The notes under the pieces were generated by a model, which was given only the letters and a program-made list of their open reading frames with translations, did no database searches and was not told the origin of the DNA. A DNA stretch of 53,686 nt, from contig CAITND010000034.1 in NCBI GenBank assembly GCA_903893625.1, forward strand, positions 1 to 53,686, read 5' to 3'. The stretch is from an uncultured Oscillatoriales cyanobacterium (lineage in GTDB: Bacteria > Cyanobacteriota > Cyanobacteriia > Cyanobacteriales > Microcoleaceae). Position numbers and translations under genes: made by a program. This document shows positions 18,069 through 26,707 of this stretch, one piece after another. Each line of letters starts with the position of its first letter. Within the stretch, counting starts at the first letter, position 1.

Positions 18069-19031
18069 CTAACTACGCTGAATTGCAGCAAAAATCTCGT
18101 TTAATATTTCTTGGGCGCCTTGGTCTTTGAGTTTATGGGCGAGTTGAATACCCAAATCTTCAGCATCAGTGGTATTTCCGGTGACGGTATCTTTAATTAA
18201 CCGTTTCCCATCCAGACTCGCCACTATTCCCGTTAAGGTGAGTTGGTCGCCATCAATAGCGGTATTCACGCCAATAGGAACTTGACAACCCCCTTCTAAT
18301 TCGCGTAAAAATGCCCGTTCAGCATAACATCTTTGGGCGGTGGGAGTGTGTTCAAGAACCTTAATAATTTCCAGAATATCGCTATCTCCCTCTCGACATT
18401 CTATCCCTAACGCCCCTTGTCCGACGGCGTGGAGAGAAATTTCTGGAGCGATGACTTGATGAATGCGATCGCTCATTCCCAAACGAGTTAATCCCGCAAC
18501 AGCCAGAATAATTGCATCATATTCTCCATTATCCAATTTTTGCAGACGAGTGCTCAGGTTGCCTCGGATATCTTTGAATTTTAAATGGGGATAATGATAT
18601 CTGAGTTGAGCCAGGCGTCGCAGGGAAGAAGTACCAATAACAGCACCCGGCGGCAGGGTTTCCAGTTGTTGATCTTTGTAATTTTCATTTACGACTAAGG
18701 CATCTGCGGGATCTTCGCGTTCCGAGACACAGCCTAACATTAATCCTAGTGGAAGTCGAGTCGGTAAGTCTTTGAGGGAGTGAACTGCAATATCGCTGCT
18801 GCGGTCAAGCATCCCTAGTTCTAATTCTTTGGTAAATAGTCCCTTATCGCCAATTTTAGCCAGGGCGACATCCAGGATGTTATCGCCTTGGGTGGACATG
18901 GTTTGCACTTCAAAGGTGATATCAGGGAAGCGTTTCCGAAGTTCTCCCTGTACCCAATGGGTTTGGACTAGGGCGAGTTGGCTTTTGCGCGATGCAATGC
19001 GGACGGTACGAGTCGGGGCAGATACAAACAT
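18069..19031 (-). CDS. hemC: porphobilinogen deaminase (hydroxymethylbilane synthase)
   Basis: This 320-residue enzyme polymerises four porphobilinogens into hydroxymethylbilane in haem and chlorophyll synthesis. Family signatures are [14 protein letters not shown] at the N-terminus, [25 protein letters not shown] and the dipyrromethane-cofactor Cys in [10 protein letters not shown]. The ATG at 19031 is chosen over a TTG at 19049 because it gives the usual N-terminus. The product is cytosolic. It stands alone, with 199 bp downstream that include a GAGCCG/CGGCTC hairpin near 17984-18008. Confidence 0.97.
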   Translation of the reverse strand: MFVSAPTRTVRIASRKSQLALVQTHWVQGELRKRFPDITFEVQTMSTQGDNILDVALAKIGDKGLFTKELELGMLDRSSDIAVHSLKDLPTRLPLGLMLGCVSEREDPADALVVNENYKDQQLETLPPGAVIGTSSLRRLAQLRYHYPHLKFKDIRGNLSTRLQKLDNGEYDAIILAVAGLTRLGMSDRIHQVIAPEISLHAVGQGALGIECREGDSDILEIIKVLEHTPTAQRCYAERAFLRELEGGCQVPIGVNTAIDGDQLTLTGIVASLDGKRLIKDTVTGNTTDAEDLGIQLAHKLKDQGAQEILNEIFAAIQRS

Positions 19032-19207
19032 ACTCAAGCAATAATACAAGCAAATAAAGTCACTTGATCTAGCCTACCGCAGAGAGGGACGTCAAGGTTG
19101 TTAAGGTCTGTGACGAGGAGTGGATCAATTTTATGATTGCTAATTTTCTAACGCAATATAAACCCTTTTTTATGACTAAGGAGAATTTGAACGAAGTTAC
19201 GCCTTTT

Positions 19208-19274
19208 CAGCACCAAAAACCGACACTCTTTGTTCACTGTTCACTATTGCGCTAGAGTGTCGTTTTTTGTGCTG
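19208..19274. repeat. 21-22-bp imperfect inverted repeat (CAGCAC...GACACTCT)
   Basis: The arm at 19208-19229 pairs with 19254-19274 with one mismatch and one bulge; the loop is 24 nt. The A5/T6 runs lie inside the stem, not after it. It lies well upstream of both flanking genes, so it is not an obvious terminator. It may be a MITE-like element or a small structured RNA. Confidence 0.65.
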
Positions 19275-19468
19275 GGCGTTTTCCGTTGTTTTCCTCAATT
19301 TACATAAAAAACAATAGTTTTTATGTGCAAAACAAATATGTCTACCCTAACCAAAAAATAAACTTGTCATTGTATAAAACCTGTTGACAACCTGTTGAAA
19401 ACTGTGCAAAAAAATTCGGTGTTTTAGTGTTGCGCATTTTGACATCTTTGTGCTAATGTAAAAAGACA

Positions 19469-19498
19469 AGTCACAGGAGATTTCCGTCTTCTGTGACT
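19469..19498 (+). promoter_or_regulatory. hairpin just upstream of the HicA/HicB-type pair
   Basis: AGTCACAG at 19469-19476 pairs with CTGTGACT at 19491-19498 around a partly paired AGA/TCT centre. It ends 26 bp before the toxin-like gene. As an inverted repeat in this position it could be an operator for the antitoxin or a leader hairpin; this is inference from position. Confidence 0.45.
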
Positions 19499-19524
19499 CA
19501 AGTTCATATTTCATTGTTAAAAAC

Positions 19525-19857
19525 ATGATAGAACAATTTGACGACTCTGACAACTCGCGGAGCGACAGTTTTCCGCATAAGTATGTAAAATCTATGACGA
19601 AGCTTCTTAAGCTAATTGAACGATTTCTTTCTGAACCTCCTGAAATTAAATTTTTAGAAGTCAACACTTTATTAGAAGCATTCGGTTTTCGAGAAATTCG
19701 TTCAACGGGTAGTCATCATATTTTCCGTAATGATCAAGGTCAAAATCTGGTTGTTCCTAAAACAGGTGGTAAAATGGTAAAAAGAACCTATATCAAACAG
19801 ATTATACGTTTATTAGATTTGGAGATTTGGTATGCAGAACATAAAAACACAAAGTAA
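19525..19857 (+). CDS. hicA: HicA-type toxin (dsRBD-fold mRNA interferase)
   Basis: This protein has up to 110 residues. The core, about residues 40-100, has LLEAFGFREIRSTGSHHIF, with the GSHH catalytic His expected in HicA, then LVVPKTGGKMVKRTYIKQI. HicA toxins cleave mRNA and are held by HicB. The ATG at 19594 (MTKLLKLIERFL) would match family length better than 19525, and neither start has a good ribosome site. Its 3' end overlaps the HicB-type gene by 26 bp, as expected of a coupled pair. The toxin-first order is usual for hicAB. Confidence 0.8.
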   Translation: MIEQFDDSDNSRSDSFPHKYVKSMTKLLKLIERFLSEPPEIKFLEVNTLLEAFGFREIRSTGSHHIFRNDQGQNLVVPKTGGKMVKRTYIKQIIRLLDLEIWYAEHKNTK

Positions 19858-20074
19858 ACCCTTAGAGTATTACTTAAATTTACCTTATCCGATTACACTA
19901 TATCCTGAACCTGACGGGGGTTATGTTGCTGAAATTAAAGATTTACCAGGGTGTATGACTCAAGGGGAAACCCTGGAAGAAGTTATGGCAAATTTGCAAG
20001 ATGCAAAACACCTCTGGTTAGAAACAGCTTATGAATTTGGGGATGAAATTCCCAACCTAGAGGCAAAAATTTAG
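19832..20074 (+). CDS. hicB: HicB-type antitoxin
   Basis: This 80-residue protein has the HicB partial RNase H-like fold: ITLYPEPDGGYVAEIKDLPGC, abridged as EPDGGYVAEIKDLPGC, then TQGETLEEVMANLQDA. It lacks a long C-terminal DNA-binding domain, so autoregulation may depend on the RHH protein encoded 30 bp downstream; that is inference. It should bind and silence the HicA-type toxin. Confidence 0.85.
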   Translation: MQNIKTQSKPLEYYLNLPYPITLYPEPDGGYVAEIKDLPGCMTQGETLEEVMANLQDAKHLWLETAYEFGDEIPNLEAKI

Positions 20075-20103
20075 AGTAATAAAAAATTAGGAGCTTAAAA
20101 TCA

Positions 20104-20340
20104 ATGCCAACCAATTCAATTACAATTCCTGTTAGTGAAACTTTAAGTGAACAACTAAAAACTTTAGCCGAATTACAGGATAAATCAGAAAATGAACTAA
20201 TTATAGAAGCATTGGAAAGTTACATTCGGAAGTTTATCCCTGAAAAAAGTTGTTATGATTTGGCGATGGAATTGGATGTTATTGGAAGTGTTGTAGAATT
20301 ACCTGCTGATTTGAGTACAAATCCTGATTATTTTAATTAA
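20104..20340 (+). CDS. CopG/RHH-type small DNA-binding protein, possible antitoxin
   Basis: This 78-residue protein has ITIPVSETLSEQLKTLAEL followed by SENELIIEALESYI, a ribbon-helix-helix of about 45 residues, and an acidic tail ending DLSTNPDYFN. Such proteins are antitoxins or autoregulators. No toxin gene follows it; only intergenic repeats do. It lies 30 bp after the HicB-type gene and is probably in the same transcript, so it could supply the DNA-binding function missing from that short HicB or be an orphan antitoxin. Confidence 0.7.
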   Translation: MPTNSITIPVSETLSEQLKTLAELQDKSENELIIEALESYIRKFIPEKSCYDLAMELDVIGSVVELPADLSTNPDYFN

Positions 20341-20457
20341 TAATGCGATCGCACATCCAAGAAACCCTGTTTCTAAATATTAATTGTTATTGAGCTAAAG
20401 CTCAACAATATAGGACTGAAGCCCAACAACGAAGTTTTTAAGTTAATCAAAAAAGGG

Positions 20458-20814
20458 TTATAAAAGAGTTATAATAAAACTAATAATTAATAACCCTAAA
20501 ATAACAGTCCAAACAATATTCTGCTGAAGCCAAAATCTGAGCGCAACAGATAGAGTTTGCTGAGGTTTAATCGGATCAGAAATTAACGGTTCAGAACGAT
20601 TTTGATAGAGGGTACATTCCTGAGCAAAAGGACGTTGGGGAAAGTTGCAAGTATCATCCTCGTGATAGAGACAAGTTTCACAGAGATATTCCTTCCCCTT
20701 AGAACGATAGAGGGGAATACCCGGATGTCCAAACGCCTTAAGCTGATATTGACAATGGGGACAGCTAACCGCTTGAGAGTCAACGGGTTGGTGACAACGG
20801 GGACAATGGGACAT
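20458..20814 (-). CDS. zinc-ribbon protein with C-terminal membrane helix
   Basis: This 118-residue protein has a double-CxxC zinc ribbon at the N-terminus (CPRCHQPV and CPHCQYQL) and a second Cys cluster (CETCLYHEDDTCNFP, then C at QECTLY), about residues 50-80. One transmembrane helix closes it (IVWTVILGLLIISFIITLL). It is likely tail-anchored with the zinc domains facing the cytosol. I recall similar cyanobacterial proteins without a known role. Confidence 0.7.
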   Translation of the reverse strand: MSHCPRCHQPVDSQAVSCPHCQYQLKAFGHPGIPLYRSKGKEYLCETCLYHEDDTCNFPQRPFAQECTLYQNRSEPLISDPIKPQQTLSVALRFWLQQNIVWTVILGLLIISFIITLL

Positions 20815-20947
20815 CGGAAAGATTCAAACTTCAAAAATGGAATCTGCGAATTTAGAGAAAATATCACAAAATAGAAAATGTGAGCCAGTCTAAAAATAAA
20901 GCCTAGCTTTATATTTGCACTTTAGCAGCCTAATAAGGTCAGAAACA

Positions 20948-21274
20948 ATGGATAATCAAAATAACTTACTCCGACAACTGCTGATGATTGGGATCGGAAC
21001 AACATCGTTAGTGGCAGAAAAATTGCAGGAAGCAACGGATCAGTGGGTTAAAGACGGGACGATGAATACAGACCAAGCTAAACGGTTTGTAGATGACATG
21101 ATGCAGGGTCTAAGGTTAGATCATACCAGTTTAGAAGAACTGATGCAGCGCCAATTCCGTAATTTAATGCAGGATGTGGGTGTTCCCCGTCAGTCGGAAC
21201 TTGATGAGTTACGCGGACGCCTCGACCGCCTCGAACGTCAGATGAGAGACTTAGAAAACCGTCTTTGGCGTTAA
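20948..21274 (+). CDS. phasin-like coiled-coil protein
   Basis: This 108-residue protein starts at the ATG at 20948 (MDNQNNLLRQLLMIGIGTTSLVAEKL, abridged); the frame extends to a TTG at 20915 but the ATG gives the usual N-terminus. It has an N-terminal hydrophobic helix, a region LMQRQFRNLMQDVGVPRQSELDEL and a terminal heptad coiled coil, a pattern of phasin-related proteins (PhaM/PhaF-like). Association with polyhydroxyalkanoate granules is a family possibility; no pha gene is nearby. Confidence 0.6.
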   Translation: MDNQNNLLRQLLMIGIGTTSLVAEKLQEATDQWVKDGTMNTDQAKRFVDDMMQGLRLDHTSLEELMQRQFRNLMQDVGVPRQSELDELRGRLDRLERQMRDLENRLWR

Positions 21275-21364
21275 AAAGTTGCCAAATAATGTCAAACTTA
21301 AAGATTGGGTTTTCCCAGAGAAAACAATCCTAAAGGTACATGAGTATACGCAGGAGGATGAATT

Positions 21365-21946
21365 TTGCGAGAAATTCTAATTAGCTTAGGGGTGATTATT
21401 GTTTGCATGGTTGTGTTAGTTGTGGCTCAAATTACAACCTCAATACAACAGGCGAAAGCGGTGAATCAAAACACCCCCATTTCAGTACAACAAGCTGTTT
21501 CCCCCACCTCAACGGTTAAACCATCTAGCAATCCTTTGTTTGCACAAGGTATTGCGTCAAATGCTCCCACTATTATTGCTCAAAACATGACAAATTCAGA
21601 AGAAAAAGTAATTACAACTAATTCGGGTTTACAGTATGAGGATTTAAAAGTTGGTAGCGGTGAATCCCCCAGCAAAGGTCAAACGGTTACAGTTCATTAT
21701 ACTGGAACTTTAACGGATGGTAAAAAGTTTGATAGTTCCCGCGATCGCGGACAACCGTTTCAATTTAAAATTGGTGTCGGTCAAGTGATTAAAGGTTGGG
21801 ATGAAGGCGTGATGAGCATGAAAGTAGGCGGACGTCGCAAGTTAATTATCCCGCCGGATTTAGGTTATGGCGCTCGCGGTGCAGGCGATGTAATTCCTCC
21901 GAATGCAACGTTAATTTTTGATGTGGAACTATTAGAGGTGAAGTGA
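21365..21946 (+). CDS. FKBP-type peptidyl-prolyl cis-trans isomerase, exported
   Basis: This 193-residue protein has an N-terminal hydrophobic anchor (residues 4-21), a Ser/Thr/Pro linker, and an FKBP domain, about residues 85-193: [21 protein letters not shown], abridged as [37 protein letters not shown] and [17 protein letters not shown]. The fold catalyses proline isomerisation and should act in the periplasm or thylakoid lumen. The start is a TTG with a full AGGAGG seven bases upstream, which decides it; no in-frame ATG fits. It stands alone. Confidence 0.93.
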   Translation: MREILISLGVIIVCMVVLVVAQITTSIQQAKAVNQNTPISVQQAVSPTSTVKPSSNPLFAQGIASNAPTIIAQNMTNSEEKVITTNSGLQYEDLKVGSGESPSKGQTVTVHYTGTLTDGKKFDSSRDRGQPFQFKIGVGQVIKGWDEGVMSMKVGGRRKLIIPPDLGYGARGAGDVIPPNATLIFDVELLEVK

Positions 21947-22042
21947 GCCTTTTAGCCTCAGAAGTTACCTTATAAACCGGATTTCTAAACACTATCTCTG
22001 GACTCCAAACCCAGGTTTTTGTAAAGAAACCCGGTTTTTGAT

Positions 22043-22366
22043 TTATTTTCCTGAATTTAAGCCGATTACACCGATGATAATCAATGCAATTGATATGAAT
22101 TTAATCGGAGTAATTGACTCCCGAAAAAAAACGATTCCAATCATAGCAATTAGAGTTGTTCCTACACCAGACCAGACCGAGTAAGCAAGGCTGACTTCAA
22201 TTTTTTTGAGGACTATTGTTAAACAAGTAAAACTAAGTCCATAGAAAACAAATATTCCTATAGAAGGCCAGATGCGGGTGAAGCCTTGGGATAACTTCAT
22301 ACAGGTTGTCCCCATCACTTCAAACACAATTCCTAAGATGAGGTAAATCCCACTTATTGATTCCAT
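22043..22366 (-). CDS. small multidrug resistance (SMR/EmrE-like) transporter
   Basis: This 107-residue protein has four transmembrane helices. The essential Glu lies in the first helix (YLILGIVFEVMGTTCMKLS) and the third helix has SLAYSVWSGVGTTLIAMIG, abridged as AYSVWSGVGT, a signature of the SMR family. Such dimers export cationic drugs or guanidinium using the proton gradient. A single copy, not a paired SMR operon, suggests a homodimer. Its substrate cannot be told here. The gene lies between convergent repeats and dnaB. Confidence 0.88.
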   Translation of the reverse strand: MESISGIYLILGIVFEVMGTTCMKLSQGFTRIWPSIGIFVFYGLSFTCLTIVLKKIEVSLAYSVWSGVGTTLIAMIGIVFFRESITPIKFISIALIIIGVIGLNSGK

Positions 22367-22529
22367 CTTAATTTGTCAACGATACTCAAACCATTATCCC
22401 TCAAATCGGAAAAATAGGGTTTCAGCAATGTTGTATTGATGGGTGGACAAACCATAGAAGTTAAGGATTAAAGTTGTTATGGGTAAAAATCTCCCAATTT
22501 ATGTTGAGAGGTAGGAAATGGGGGTTGAA

Positions 22530-25500
22530 TTAACTAGACCGAGGATTGGCTAAATTTTTGAATTTGGTAAATTGTGGTTCAAATAAAAGTTTAATCGTTC
22601 CTGTGGGGCCGTTACGATGTTTAGCCATAATAATTTCTGTAATTCCTCGGTCTGGAGTATCAGGATTATAATAGTCATCTCGATAAATCATCATCACTAA
22701 ATCGGCATCTTGTTCAATTGAATTGTGAACAATGATATTATTCGCTACAAAATTATGCAAGCCAGGAACGGTTAAATCAAATACTTCTTCTTCTCCATCA
22801 GGTATGATTGCCACAATTTCATCCCAATATACATCACTGTTAGCAAGGGTAAGTAGCTCATTTGATTGAACAATATTGGCAACTTTTAATGCTCTTTCTC
22901 GACTTAAATTTGCTTTGTACAGTGTAGAACCACAGTAGGATTGTCCCAGACGAGATTGTATTTCTCGTGTTGTCATCCCAATAATTTGCATTGCAGGTAC
23001 AACTTGTTTTTTCCAAACTTCTTTGGGGATTACATCTCTATTCGGGTTATGAATGCAATTTTCAAAGTGTTCAGATATTTCTTGTAATGAACCTAGTTTG
23101 TATTCTCCTACTGCTCCAACTTTTTGAATAAATAATTCCAGATCAATTTTGCCTGTAATCGTGACATGATACTGATTTCTACCCTTACCAGGTTGAGGAA
23201 TCATTTTGAGTTTTGCATTAATGCCTAATCTTAATAAAAGTGTCTGAACATCAAACGCTAGTCTTTGACTACTACTTGCATAATAAGCAGTGGGTCTTGG
23301 TTTTTTCCCCGCAACCAACTTAATAGAACCATCTGTACTCCAAAGGTGTCTTAAAAAGCAAGCTATTAACTCTTGCGGTTGTGAAAACAAGTCTTGAGGC
23401 ACAAATTTTTCATGAGATCTTAAACCAAAAATTCCAAGAGAGTCTAGCCATTTGGCTATTGGATTTCTAACACTATGAGTTAAGTGTTGTGTTGCTGGTA
23501 AGTAAACCTGATACCAGTTACGTTCAGGGGAAATTCTAGGAACAATGGCATCTCCAAACAATTCTTTTGCCAGAAATGCAACATTTTCAGCTAAATCAAT
23601 CTCCCTAGTCGTGTACTGTATGACATGACGTGGCAATGTACAACCATCACCTATTAAATGTCCTAATAATGCCACCTCAGAATAAGTCATGGTTTGTTTA
23701 CCCGAAATAGATAGATGTCTTGGTAAACAGATATGTTGTTTAGGACTTAACTCATCCAGTCTTTTCCAACCCTGAATTGTTAGGAATTTGTGATTAGCTG
23801 TTGCTCTAATTTTTCTTCCTAGTCGAGTTGTTAAGGTAAATACAGGTTTGATACCTGTAGAAAAAGCATTACTCACAATTGCTATTTCTAGCTTCATTAT
23901 TTTTTCATTTAATGCCCAAACAGGAAAACCAGATTTACCTATTAATTCTTTAATGGGTACTTGTAATCCAGTATCTGCTAATGTGATTAAGCTATCACCT
24001 GTTAAACAACCAGATTCCCTTAAATCTGATAACATGGGACGTTTATTTGTACGAGATTCAACGCTACGACTTAACTGGGATAAGGCAATTACAGGTACAC
24101 TTAATTCTCTCGCTAATCCTTTTAATGATCGGGTAATTCTCGATAATTCTTGTACTCGATTATCGCTACCTCCTTCCATTAACTGTAAATAATCTATTAA
24201 AATTAACCCTAATACACCTCCATTTTCCGTTTGCAATCTTCGAGATTTAGAACGCATTTCTGTAACGGTAATATTCGGGGTATCATCAATGAAAATAGGC
24301 AATTCTGCTAAGGAACTAATTGCCATTGTTAAGGGTTCCCATTCCGATTGACTAATGCGTCCTGAACGAATGCGGTTACTTTCGATTTTGGCTTCACTGG
24401 ATAACAGTCTTTGCACTAATTGTCCTTTTGACATTTCTAAACTAAAAATGGCAATAGGTAACTTTTGACCCTTAGCAATATTATGTCCTAAACCGACCGC
24501 AAAACTGGTATTATGAACGCAGATATCATTAGCCACAAAATTATGAGTTTCAGGAATTGTTAAGTCATAAACTTGTTTTTCCCCCATAAATTCAATTGAG
24601 ACAATTTCATCCCAATAAATCTCACTGGTTGCTAACTGTTGTAAGGGTAAATTATCTAAAGCAGTGGCTAAAGTCCAGAGTCTTTCCCGTGATAATTGTC
24701 GTTTACCAACATGAATATTACTATAGCCTGGAATCCCTGCCCGTTTTGCTAAACTTTGCCAAGATTCATCGCCTTTAACCGTTGTAATTTCTTGCCAAAT
24801 TTCTATCGGAATTAAATCTCGATTGGTTTGATAGCGTTTATTCATTAACACCTGTTCTATTTTTAATAGCGTTTCTTCTTTACTAAAAATCCCAATTTCT
24901 GATATAAAGGTTTTAATGGATAAAGCATCAGTAATATCTAGCTGCCAAGCAGTTCGTCTTGATTCTTTGTATTTGACAGAACGCTTTTTCAAGGTGGCAA
25001 TGATACCAAATCGTAATAATAAATGTTGAACTTGTCGGGCTAATTCTTCACTGACGCTGGCATAACCGAGTTGACATTGACTACTAGCTAATATTGTTGC
25101 CCAACCATCCGTTGCAAACAGACGATTTAGAAATAAGGCAATTTGCGATCGCTCTAATTTAAAGATAATTTCAGGAATCGTTTTTTGATGGGAGTTTTTT
25201 CCCCATAAACCAATTTTTTCCAACCAAACTACTAATGAATTCTTACTATTTTTTTGAATCGCTTCTATCCCATCAGGAACAAGAATCTCAGCATCAACGT
25301 TTAATAAATTGCATAACTGTTCAAAAAATTCTAATTTAGGAACAGACTTACCATTCATCCAGGCATCTACAGCAGATATAGTAACCCCTAGTCTTTGAGC
25401 AATTGCAAGTCTTGATATTCCTTTAGATTGAGCAATTTTTTGTAGTGTTTTAGAAAAAATTTGTCTGCTCTCAATAAGCAATTTTAAGTCTTTGACAGCA

Positions 25501-26651
25501 TTTAAAGAATCTGCACGGCTTCCGTTTGTGTTATCAATTCTAACTTTAAGATTGAAATTTAGAACAGATTCAATAAAATCTTGTTGAATTTGGGGATTAT
25601 TATTGGTTAAAACAGCATTGCTATTGGTTAATCCTCCATCCCCCAGCAAATAGCCTAATATTTTAACTTGATATTCTGGTAACTTTTCAGTTCCAAAACA
25701 ATTTAATTGACGAGGAACAGCAATTTTATCTCCAGGTTTAAGTTCTGCTAAAGGTTGCCATCCTTGAATCATTAAAAACGGATGAGTCAAGGTTGATTCT
25801 ACAAAACGCCCTAATTTTGTTGTCACTCTAAAAACGGGTTTAATTCCATCATCAATAAATTTAGAAGGTTCTGTAATTTGAAATTTCCAATTATTTTTTA
25901 AAGTTAAAATTTGAGCATTTTGACGATTATAAATATCTTCAATGGTGACAATACTGCCATCAGATAAAACTATTTTACTATCAAAACTTAAACATTTGCC
26001 CATTGATGGCCTACCCGCAATAATAATTAAATCAGACCGTTGGAAACCTCCTGTCATCGCATCTAAATCATAAAATCCGCAGGGAATACCGGGTAAAGAA
26101 ATCCCTTCATTGCGGTCTTCAATTTCTTGGAATGTATCAATTAAAGTTTCACCAATTGATACTAAATCCTGTTGGGGTCTAACTTGAGAAATATTAAAGA
26201 TTTGTTGTTCAGCTTTATCGAGAACGGTTTCTAAATCTTGACTGGTATCATAAGCTAATTCAATAATATTATGTCCCCCAGTAATCAGACTGCGACGGAT
26301 TTTTTTATCTAAAATTAATAAGCCATATTGATCAATATTAACAGCCGAAACGGTGCGATCTACGAGTTGAGTTAATTTTAATTGTCCTCCCACTTGTTCG
26401 AGTAATTTTTGATCCGCTAACCAAGTGGTAACGGTCATTAAATCTGTAGGTTTTCCTTGAAAATGTAGGGTTAAAGTTGCCCGATAAATGATTTGATGGG
26501 ATTTGAGGGCAAAGGATTCTGGTTGTAATAATTCTGCTACCCGACTAATGGCTTCTGGATCGAGGAGAATACCGCCTAAAATTGCTTCCTCTGCTTCTAT
26601 ATTTTGAGGGGGAAGGCGATCGCTAATACTGGAAAATTGAGGTTCATTCAT
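22530..26651 (-). CDS. dnaB: replicative DNA helicase DnaB interrupted by two inteins
   Basis: The 1373-residue precursor has exteins of 219, 167 and 63 residues, which join to a normal 449-residue DnaB, the hexameric helicase of the replication fork. The N-terminal domain starts LPPQNIEAEEAILGG. The Walker A loop GRPSMGK-T is split by intein 1 after Lys219, and the Walker B IDYLQLM precedes intein 2, which sits in RESG-SIEQDADLVMM. Without splicing the P-loop cannot form, so helicase activity depends on it. Nothing downstream is co-directional except the SMR gene; rplI lies upstream but is separated by the divergent ATPase cassette. Confidence 0.97.
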   Translation of the reverse strand: MNEPQFSSISDRLPPQNIEAEEAILGGILLDPEAISRVAELLQPESFALKSHQIIYRATLTLHFQGKPTDLMTVTTWLADQKLLEQVGGQLKLTQLVDRTVSAVNIDQYGLLILDKKIRRSLITGGHNIIELAYDTSQDLETVLDKAEQQIFNISQVRPQQDLVSIGETLIDTFQEIEDRNEGISLPGIPCGFYDLDAMTGGFQRSDLIIIAGRPSMGKCLSFDSKIVLSDGSIVTIEDIYNRQNAQILTLKNNWKFQITEPSKFIDDGIKPVFRVTTKLGRFVESTLTHPFLMIQGWQPLAELKPGDKIAVPRQLNCFGTEKLPEYQVKILGYLLGDGGLTNSNAVLTNNNPQIQQDFIESVLNFNLKVRIDNTNGSRADSLNAVKDLKLLIESRQIFSKTLQKIAQSKGISRLAIAQRLGVTISAVDAWMNGKSVPKLEFFEQLCNLLNVDAEILVPDGIEAIQKNSKNSLVVWLEKIGLWGKNSHQKTIPEIIFKLERSQIALFLNRLFATDGWATILASSQCQLGYASVSEELARQVQHLLLRFGIIATLKKRSVKYKESRRTAWQLDITDALSIKTFISEIGIFSKEETLLKIEQVLMNKRYQTNRDLIPIEIWQEITTVKGDESWQSLAKRAGIPGYSNIHVGKRQLSRERLWTLATALDNLPLQQLATSEIYWDEIVSIEFMGEKQVYDLTIPETHNFVANDICVHNTSFAVGLGHNIAKGQKLPIAIFSLEMSKGQLVQRLLSSEAKIESNRIRSGRISQSEWEPLTMAISSLAELPIFIDDTPNITVTEMRSKSRRLQTENGGVLGLILIDYLQLMEGGSDNRVQELSRITRSLKGLARELSVPVIALSQLSRSVESRTNKRPMLSDLRESGCLTGDSLITLADTGLQVPIKELIGKSGFPVWALNEKIMKLEIAIVSNAFSTGIKPVFTLTTRLGRKIRATANHKFLTIQGWKRLDELSPKQHICLPRHLSISGKQTMTYSEVALLGHLIGDGCTLPRHVIQYTTREIDLAENVAFLAKELFGDAIVPRISPERNWYQVYLPATQHLTHSVRNPIAKWLDSLGIFGLRSHEKFVPQDLFSQPQELIACFLRHLWSTDGSIKLVAGKKPRPTAYYASSSQRLAFDVQTLLLRLGINAKLKMIPQPGKGRNQYHVTITGKIDLELFIQKVGAVGEYKLGSLQEISEHFENCIHNPNRDVIPKEVWKKQVVPAMQIIGMTTREIQSRLGQSYCGSTLYKANLSRERALKVANIVQSNELLTLANSDVYWDEIVAIIPDGEEEVFDLTVPGLHNFVANNIIVHNSIEQDADLVMMIYRDDYYNPDTPDRGITEIIMAKHRNGPTGTIKLLFEPQFTKFKNLANPRSS
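22722..24008 (-). other. DnaB intein 2 (429 aa) at the Ssp DnaB-type site
   Basis: Intein residues 882-1310 of the precursor. It begins CLTGDSLITLADTG after RESG, has block B ANHKFLTIQGW, dodecapeptides LLGHLIGDGC and LRHLWSTDGS, and ends VFDLTVPGLHNFVANNIIVHN with terminal His-Asn; the next residue is Ser. The RESG/SIEQ junction is the one used by the Synechocystis DnaB intein. Its blocks resemble intein 1 closely (for example WDEIV before the last block), so the two are probably related by descent. The endonuclease motifs retain both acidic positions. Confidence 0.95.
24510..25994 (-). other. DnaB intein 1 (495 aa) at the Walker A lysine, with DOD endonuclease and HTH
   Basis: Intein residues 220-714 of the precursor. 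It begins with Cys (CLSFDSKIVLSDG, block A), has block B THPFLMIQGW and ends VYDLTIPETHNFVANDICVHN with terminal His-Asn, then Thr as the +1 residue. The centre has dodecapeptide motifs LGYLLGDGGL and LNRLFATDGW, so the LAGLIDADG-type homing endonuclease looks intact. Between them lies an XRE-like helix-turn-helix (IAQRLGVTISAVDAWMNGK). Splicing boundaries are set by the Cys codon at 25992-25994 and the Asn codon at 24510-24512. Confidence 0.95.
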
Positions 26652-26707
26652 CAGATGAGTTAATTGATAAGCCGATTAGACCATTTTGTGTTAAACTCTA
26701 TTATAGA

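Larger units (their letters stand above)
19032..19524. other. 493-bp intergenic region with two large hairpins
   Basis: No gene is recognised. The region should hold the hemC promoter (minus) and the HicA-type promoter (plus). It contains a long imperfect inverted repeat at 19208-19274 and a shorter hairpin at 19469-19498, and is AT-rich in between. The reverse frame at 19347-19667 has no domain and overlaps the HicA gene, so I reject it. Confidence 0.5.

Noticed and set aside
19347-19667. Reverse frame overlapping the HicA gene
   Set aside because: It lacks any domain and is antisense to a well-supported toxin gene and its leader hairpin.
22530-26651. A frameshift or gene fusion explaining the 1373-residue DnaB
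   Set aside because: Both insertions have Cys starts, His-Asn ends and all splicing blocks, and removing them restores a normal 449-residue DnaB.
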